A DNA stretch of 22,368 bases, taken from Rhodocyclaceae bacterium (GTDB lineage: Bacteria; Pseudomonadota; Gammaproteobacteria; Burkholderiales; Rhodocyclaceae). Positions 19,537-22,368 of this stretch are shown piece by piece; position 1 is the first letter of the stretch; the number at the start of each line of letters is the position of its first letter. A model generated the notes under the pieces. That model saw only the letters and a list, made by a program, of their open reading frames with translations, made no database searches and was not told the DNA's origin. The stretch is from the NCBI GenBank assembly GCA_023230455.1, contig JALNXH010000033.1:1-22368 (forward strand). The letters run 5' to 3'. A program made the position numbers and the translations under genes.

Positions 19537-21369
19537 CTACTTGAGCTCTGACGGCGCGGTTGGTGGGCAAACCGCTTCAAGAATCGACTGAAGCGCTAGG
19601 GCTGCCGATTGAAAGAGTTGCTTGCACTGCTCGACGCCGTCGGCGTCCGGATCGACGCGCGCCAACTTGACGGCGTCCGCGATGCCGCTTGATGCCGGAT
19701 GCGCGTCGCCGAGACGAAGGTCGTAAACGCCGACGAGTGGCCCCATGATTTCCCGCGACCTCACGGCACCAACTTTCGCGGCGAGATAGGCGTCCAACAG
19801 CTTCAACGAACCGAGACCAGGTTTGGTGCCGGGCGGCACGAGTGCACGCATCCGAGCCCCATCGATTGCGTCCGCCGTCGCCCTGGCGATGTCCTTGGCC
19901 AAGGACAACACGCCGGCGCGTCCAGTGAGGCCGCGAAAGCGATGCATAGTGTCCAGCATGCCGTCCTTATCAGGATGGTCATGAAAGAGTGGCGAGCCGT
20001 GCAGCTTGACGAAGGCCGCGTCGAGGCGTTTCAGCATCTCCTGAAAGTAGTTCTCCGGAGCTTCCGTTGACGCCGGTTCGCACCTCATCTGCGCGCTGAG
20101 CAGTTCCGCGCTGGCCGGCCCTGCCGGCACCACGTTGTGCCCCAACCAGACCTGCTGTTGCCACTGAGCCTTGTTTGCAATGTCTTCCGCGTAGACGTTG
20201 ATCAAGCCGGCAGCATCAATACCGAAGTGCACTCCTTCGTTTGGCGAGCACTGCACGGATCCTGTGTTTTCCGTGTACCAAGACAGTGCGCTGCCCCGAT
20301 AGCTGAGTAGTGCCCCGACCACCTGGGGCCGGAAGTAGAGCCAGCGGCCGATGTCCTCGCGGTTGAGCTCCGTCGCGGACATCGTGGCGCCGGCCGCGTC
20401 AACGACAAAGCGCAGCACGTCTCTGGGCTTGTCGCCCCGTACCCGAATGCTGCGGTCAGCCTGCTCGATCCACGCCTCTCGCCAGAGCCCGCCCTCGACA
20501 CGATACCCGACGCGCCCTCCAGGGCGCATAAAGGTCTTGGTCTCATAGTCAGTGTTCTCATCCGTTTCGGCACCAAAGACTTGTGCATCCTGTTCTGGGT
20601 CGACGTCAGTGCGCCAGGCCTTGAACACCGCCATGCCGGCATCTGGCGGGCCTCCATCGTGACCGATTGCATGGGCGCCCAAGCTGAGTCGCTCGAAAGG
20701 CTCCTCGATTTCGGCACCGTTCTCGCCCCAGCTCAGGTGGTCGATGGCCTCGGCGATTTCCCACCGCTGATGAAACTGCGCGACCCGCAGATCTAGGCCT
20801 CGAGCACACAGGTAGTCGCGGAGGAAATCTGATTTGATCTCGATGGCGACGACTTCGCCCGCAGCATTGCGACGCTGGCGTATGACCTCGATATAGCCTT
20901 CGTCGACCCTCAGCCAGGAATCGCCTTCCTGCAGCAGGCCCAACGCGATGACGAGATCAGGGTGAACTATCCACTGGCTCGGATGGTCCCGGCTGACGCG
21001 ATGAACCAATACAAGCGAGAAACCGATGGCCTGTCCATCGTTGTGCCAGACTACATCCGCGGGCTTGTATGGGTGGTTCTTTGACGCGTATGACTTCGTG
21101 TTGATGAGCCCAAAATCGCTCCACCCCAGTTTTTCCGCAAGCTCGCGAAATTCCGGATGGATGGCGACCGCGCCAACGCCATCGAACTCCTCAAGGCTAC
21201 CCAGGGTTGAATAGTCGCCTTCGCGTGCCAGGGTTTCGCTGCGTCTAAGCGGGATCCATACAGCGGTCTCCCACCGTCGACGACGAACATCCACCATTTC
21301 GAACCAAGCTTGCTCCTTCAATCGCCGTCTCCTGGTTGTTTGTCGCAGCGCTAGCGCCTCCGCCGTCAC
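19537..21369 (-). CDS. Large protein of unknown function, accessory gene
   Basis: This 610-residue soluble protein has no signal peptide or membrane helix. I do not recognise a named domain. The N-terminal 24 residues are basic (several Arg in a row) and the next Met is at 21297, so the GTG start at 21369 is uncertain. A long mixed alpha/beta body follows. The last ~130 residues are helical and contain Arg552-Leu-Gly-Asp-Ala-His557, an Arg-x4-His arrangement like that of HEPN ribonuclease domains. The gene stands alone on the minus strand, near a candidate island boundary and Lar-like and phage-type genes. This is the setting of defence or other cargo genes, but function cannot be called from the sequence. 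Confidence 0.75.
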   Translation of the reverse strand: MTAEALALRQTTRRRRLKEQAWFEMVDVRRRRWETAVWIPLRRSETLAREGDYSTLGSLEEFDGVGAVAIHPEFRELAEKLGWSDFGLINTKSYASKNHPYKPADVVWHNDGQAIGFSLVLVHRVSRDHPSQWIVHPDLVIALGLLQEGDSWLRVDEGYIEVIRQRRNAAGEVVAIEIKSDFLRDYLCARGLDLRVAQFHQRWEIAEAIDHLSWGENGAEIEEPFERLSLGAHAIGHDGGPPDAGMAVFKAWRTDVDPEQDAQVFGAETDENTDYETKTFMRPGGRVGYRVEGGLWREAWIEQADRSIRVRGDKPRDVLRFVVDAAGATMSATELNREDIGRWLYFRPQVVGALLSYRGSALSWYTENTGSVQCSPNEGVHFGIDAAGLINVYAEDIANKAQWQQQVWLGHNVVPAGPASAELLSAQMRCEPASTEAPENYFQEMLKRLDAAFVKLHGSPLFHDHPDKDGMLDTMHRFRGLTGRAGVLSLAKDIARATADAIDGARMRALVPPGTKPGLGSLKLLDAYLAAKVGAVRSREIMGPLVGVYDLRLGDAHPASSGIADAVKLARVDPDADGVEQCKQLFQSAALALQSILEAVCPPTAPSELK

Positions 21370-21542
21370 AGCATATCAACGCTCGTCTTCATTTTTGGGG
21401 CAAGTTGCTGTCACTGGCGGGTACTGCATTTCATGTGGCGCTTATGACGGCATTCTGGGTTGGTGGCAGCCTTTGGCACCATTATCGGTGCTGGGATTAA
21501 GCAGAATACACAGTAAATCACGCTAACCGAGACGTGCCACCC
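21370..21542. other. Divergent intergenic region
   Basis: This region separates the large minus-strand gene from the small regulator gene. It contains repeated GTGCC/TTGGTGGC-like words around 21450-21490, but no convincing promoter that I can define. Confidence 0.3.
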
Positions 21543-21569
21543 GAAATGCGTACTTTACGGTCGCATTTC
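21543..21569. promoter_or_regulatory. Inverted repeat, possible operator
   Basis: GAAATGCG at 21543-21550 and CGCATTTC at 21562-21569 are perfect inverted copies with an 11-base gap (19 bases centre to centre, nearly two helical turns). The site is 58 bases before the start of the small DNA-binding protein gene and could be its own operator. Confidence 0.45.
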
Positions 21570-21627
21570 AGTCACAAGCCACACCCCTCCATTGCTACGA
21601 TCACGATGTCGCAAAATGGAGTCTGAA

Positions 21628-21939
21628 ATGAGCCACGCCACCACAGAAAACAGCCTGGAGATTCTGTCCTTGCGCTACGGCCGTTCTCTGCTTCCGCTCG
21701 CCATGGCTGCTCGCGAAATCGGCATCAACCTCCGAACGGCACACAATCAGATCAGCAAGGGAATATTCCCCGTTCCCACCATTCTGCAAGCCCGGCGGCG
21801 CTATGTTCATGTCGAGGATCTGGCTGGGTACATCGATCGATTACGGCGCACTGGTGGAACGGAGAACCATCTCCCCATAGACGTGACCCGGGCGAGTGGA
21901 CGTGCGGAAAAGCTGGAAATTCAAACCAACCATGCCTGA
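21628..21939 (+). CDS. Small DNA-binding protein, AlpA/PrtN-like
   Basis: This 103-residue protein is predicted to hold a winged helix-turn-helix in its first 75 residues. A segment with Leu-Pro-Leu-Ala-Met-Ala-Ala-Arg-Glu-Ile-Gly-Ile-Asn and the following Thr-Ala-His-Asn-Gln-Ile-Ser-Lys-Gly form the helix pair. Phe-Pro-Val-Pro-Thr and Arg-Arg-Arg-Tyr-Val-His-Val-Glu-Asp-Leu-Ala-Gly-Tyr-Ile-Asp form the wing and closing helix. This recalls excisionases, AlpA and pyocin activator PrtN, which are found in prophages and islands. ATG 21628 was chosen because GGAG lies six bases upstream; the frame opens earlier without support. The last 30 residues are polar and probably disordered. It may regulate excision or neighbouring accessory genes. 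Confidence 0.68.
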   Translation: MSHATTENSLEILSLRYGRSLLPLAMAAREIGINLRTAHNQISKGIFPVPTILQARRRYVHVEDLAGYIDRLRRTGGTENHLPIDVTRASGRAEKLEIQTNHA

Positions 21940-21998
21940 CGGTACGTCCCCGTGCGGTCCAATCCACCTGCGGCCACTGGACATCTGCGACATTCCAC

Positions 21999-22004
21999 TA
22001 TACT
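21999..22004 (+). promoter_or_regulatory. -10 box of the Lar-like gene
   Basis: TATACT lies 23 bases before the ATG at 22028, and a strong AGGAGGAG ribosome-binding site (22018-22025) follows. A TGGACA -35-like word is present, but only 15 bases upstream, so the promoter is plausible but not ideal. Confidence 0.4.
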
Positions 22005-22027
22005 TATGACAAACAACAGGAGGAGCC

Positions 22028-22231
22028 ATGGTCATTCTCGAATCGTGCCCATTTTGCGGAAGTCAGCATGTGGAATCCAGCGAAGTCGATATCAATGGAT
22101 GGATGGTTGAGTGCATGGATTGCCATGCGACCGGGCCTATCGGTCGAACGAAGGCGTTATCAGTGACTGCCTGGTGTAGGCGCCACCTGAAAGCAACTGT
22201 CGATTCGCAATCCGTTGCGACCGCCGCCTGA
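22028..22231 (+). CDS. Lar-family restriction alleviation-like zinc-ribbon protein
   Basis: This 67-residue protein has two Cys-x2-Cys knuckles, Cys7/Cys10 in Cys-Pro-Phe-Cys-Gly-Ser and Cys29/Cys32 in Val-Glu-Cys-Met-Asp-Cys. They are followed by Gly-Pro-Ile-Gly and a helix with Ala-Trp-Cys-Arg-Arg, the pattern of the Lar (restriction alleviation) family. Lar of the Rac prophage lowers restriction by type I enzymes; most relatives are uncharacterised and carried by phages and islands. The start is well supported by an AGGAGGAG ribosome-binding site. It stands apart from the previous gene by 88 bases and is convergent with the partial gene at the window end. Confidence 0.78.
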   Translation: MVILESCPFCGSQHVESSEVDINGWMVECMDCHATGPIGRTKALSVTAWCRRHLKATVDSQSVATAA

Positions 22232-22247
22232 TACCCGCCGAGCGGAA

Positions 22248-22368
22248 TCAGGAAAGCTTGGCCAGACGTTCCGCAACCGACGGGTCGAATTCCTTCCTGG
22301 TTAGCAGTTCTCCAATCGTCGATTGTCGAGACTTGATCGCATCGGCGACGAACCCTCGCCGCTCTTCA
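22248..22368 (-). CDS. 3' end of a minus-strand gene (partial)
   Basis: An open frame of 39 codons enters from the right edge and ends at TGA 22250-22248. The residues (Arg-Arg-Gly-Phe-Val-Ala-Asp-Ala-Ile-Lys-Ser-Arg, then Ile-Gly-Glu-Leu-Leu-Thr-Arg-Lys-Glu-Phe-Asp-Pro, ending Arg-Leu-Ala-Lys-Leu-Ser) are amphipathic and helix-like, with normal coding composition. The family is not recognised and the start is outside the window. Confidence 0.5.
   Translation of the reverse strand, partial: EERRGFVADAIKSRQSTIGELLTRKEFDPSVAERLAKLS

Noticed and set aside
1..22368. CRISPR array, tRNA or rRNA genes, complete insertion sequence
   Set aside because: No regularly spaced short repeats, no cloverleaf-like sequence and no transposase frame with terminal inverted repeats were seen. 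The only recombinase is the short tyrosine type at 6498-7112.

Overview
The window looks like chromosomal DNA of a GC-rich betaproteobacterium, most likely of the Rhodocyclales or a related respiratory lineage. This is inferred from codon use, the wealth of c-type cytochromes, and the pairing of an SHP-type cytochrome with a diheme cytochrome c. No rRNA, tRNA or CRISPR array was seen, so the assignment rests on gene content only.

Layout. (1) 1-1640: an HNH endonuclease gene broken by a one-base frameshift, lying between two direct copies of an interspersed repeat. (2) 2118-6289: a promoter and palindromic operator followed by a tightly packed operon: TetR regulator, small membrane protein, HlyD/MacA-type adaptor, FtsX-type permease and ABC ATPase, in DevBCA-like order. 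(3) 6498-7112: a lone short tyrosine recombinase. (4) 7374-14547, minus strand: a redox cluster, listed here in transcription order: SHP-like monoheme cytochrome, diheme cytochrome c, PepSY protein, NOX/FRE-type flavocytochrome, small periplasmic protein, cupin, small exported protein, FAD/2Fe-2S reductase, diheme membrane cytochrome b, eight-heme cytochrome c. (5) 14691-17151, plus strand, divergent: PepSY (lipo)protein, OmpR-family response regulator, sensor histidine kinase. (6) 17511-18011: a lipoprotein cytochrome c on an Ala/Pro-rich stalk. (7) 18012-19536: a gene-poor stretch with an inverted third repeat copy and a sequence matching the 3' end of guaA followed by a terminator-like hairpin. 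(8) 19537-22368: accessory genes: a 610-residue protein of unknown function, a small DNA-binding protein, a Lar-like zinc-ribbon protein and the 3' end of a further gene.

How the parts may work together. The strongest new signal is regulatory. A composite motif, TGAA-N6-GTTCA-N6-GTTCA, occurs three times in the same orientation. Each copy is 72-86 bases upstream of a minus-strand start codon in the redox cluster: the SHP operon, the PepSY/flavocytochrome operon and the small exported protein gene. The first copy also lies in the divergent promoter of the two-component operon, with a TATAAA box 12 bases downstream of the repeat, the geometry of PhoP/OmpR-family activation. I infer that the two-component system controls itself and the whole cluster.

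The cluster encodes two separate routes from NAD(P)H through flavin and bis-His haem b across the membrane: a one-protein NOX/FRE type, and a split FAD/2Fe-2S plus cytochrome b type feeding an eight-heme cytochrome. Both sit with the SHP/diheme cytochrome pair. The physiological acceptor is not visible from sequence; NO, O2-derived species, oxyanions and metal ions are all possible.
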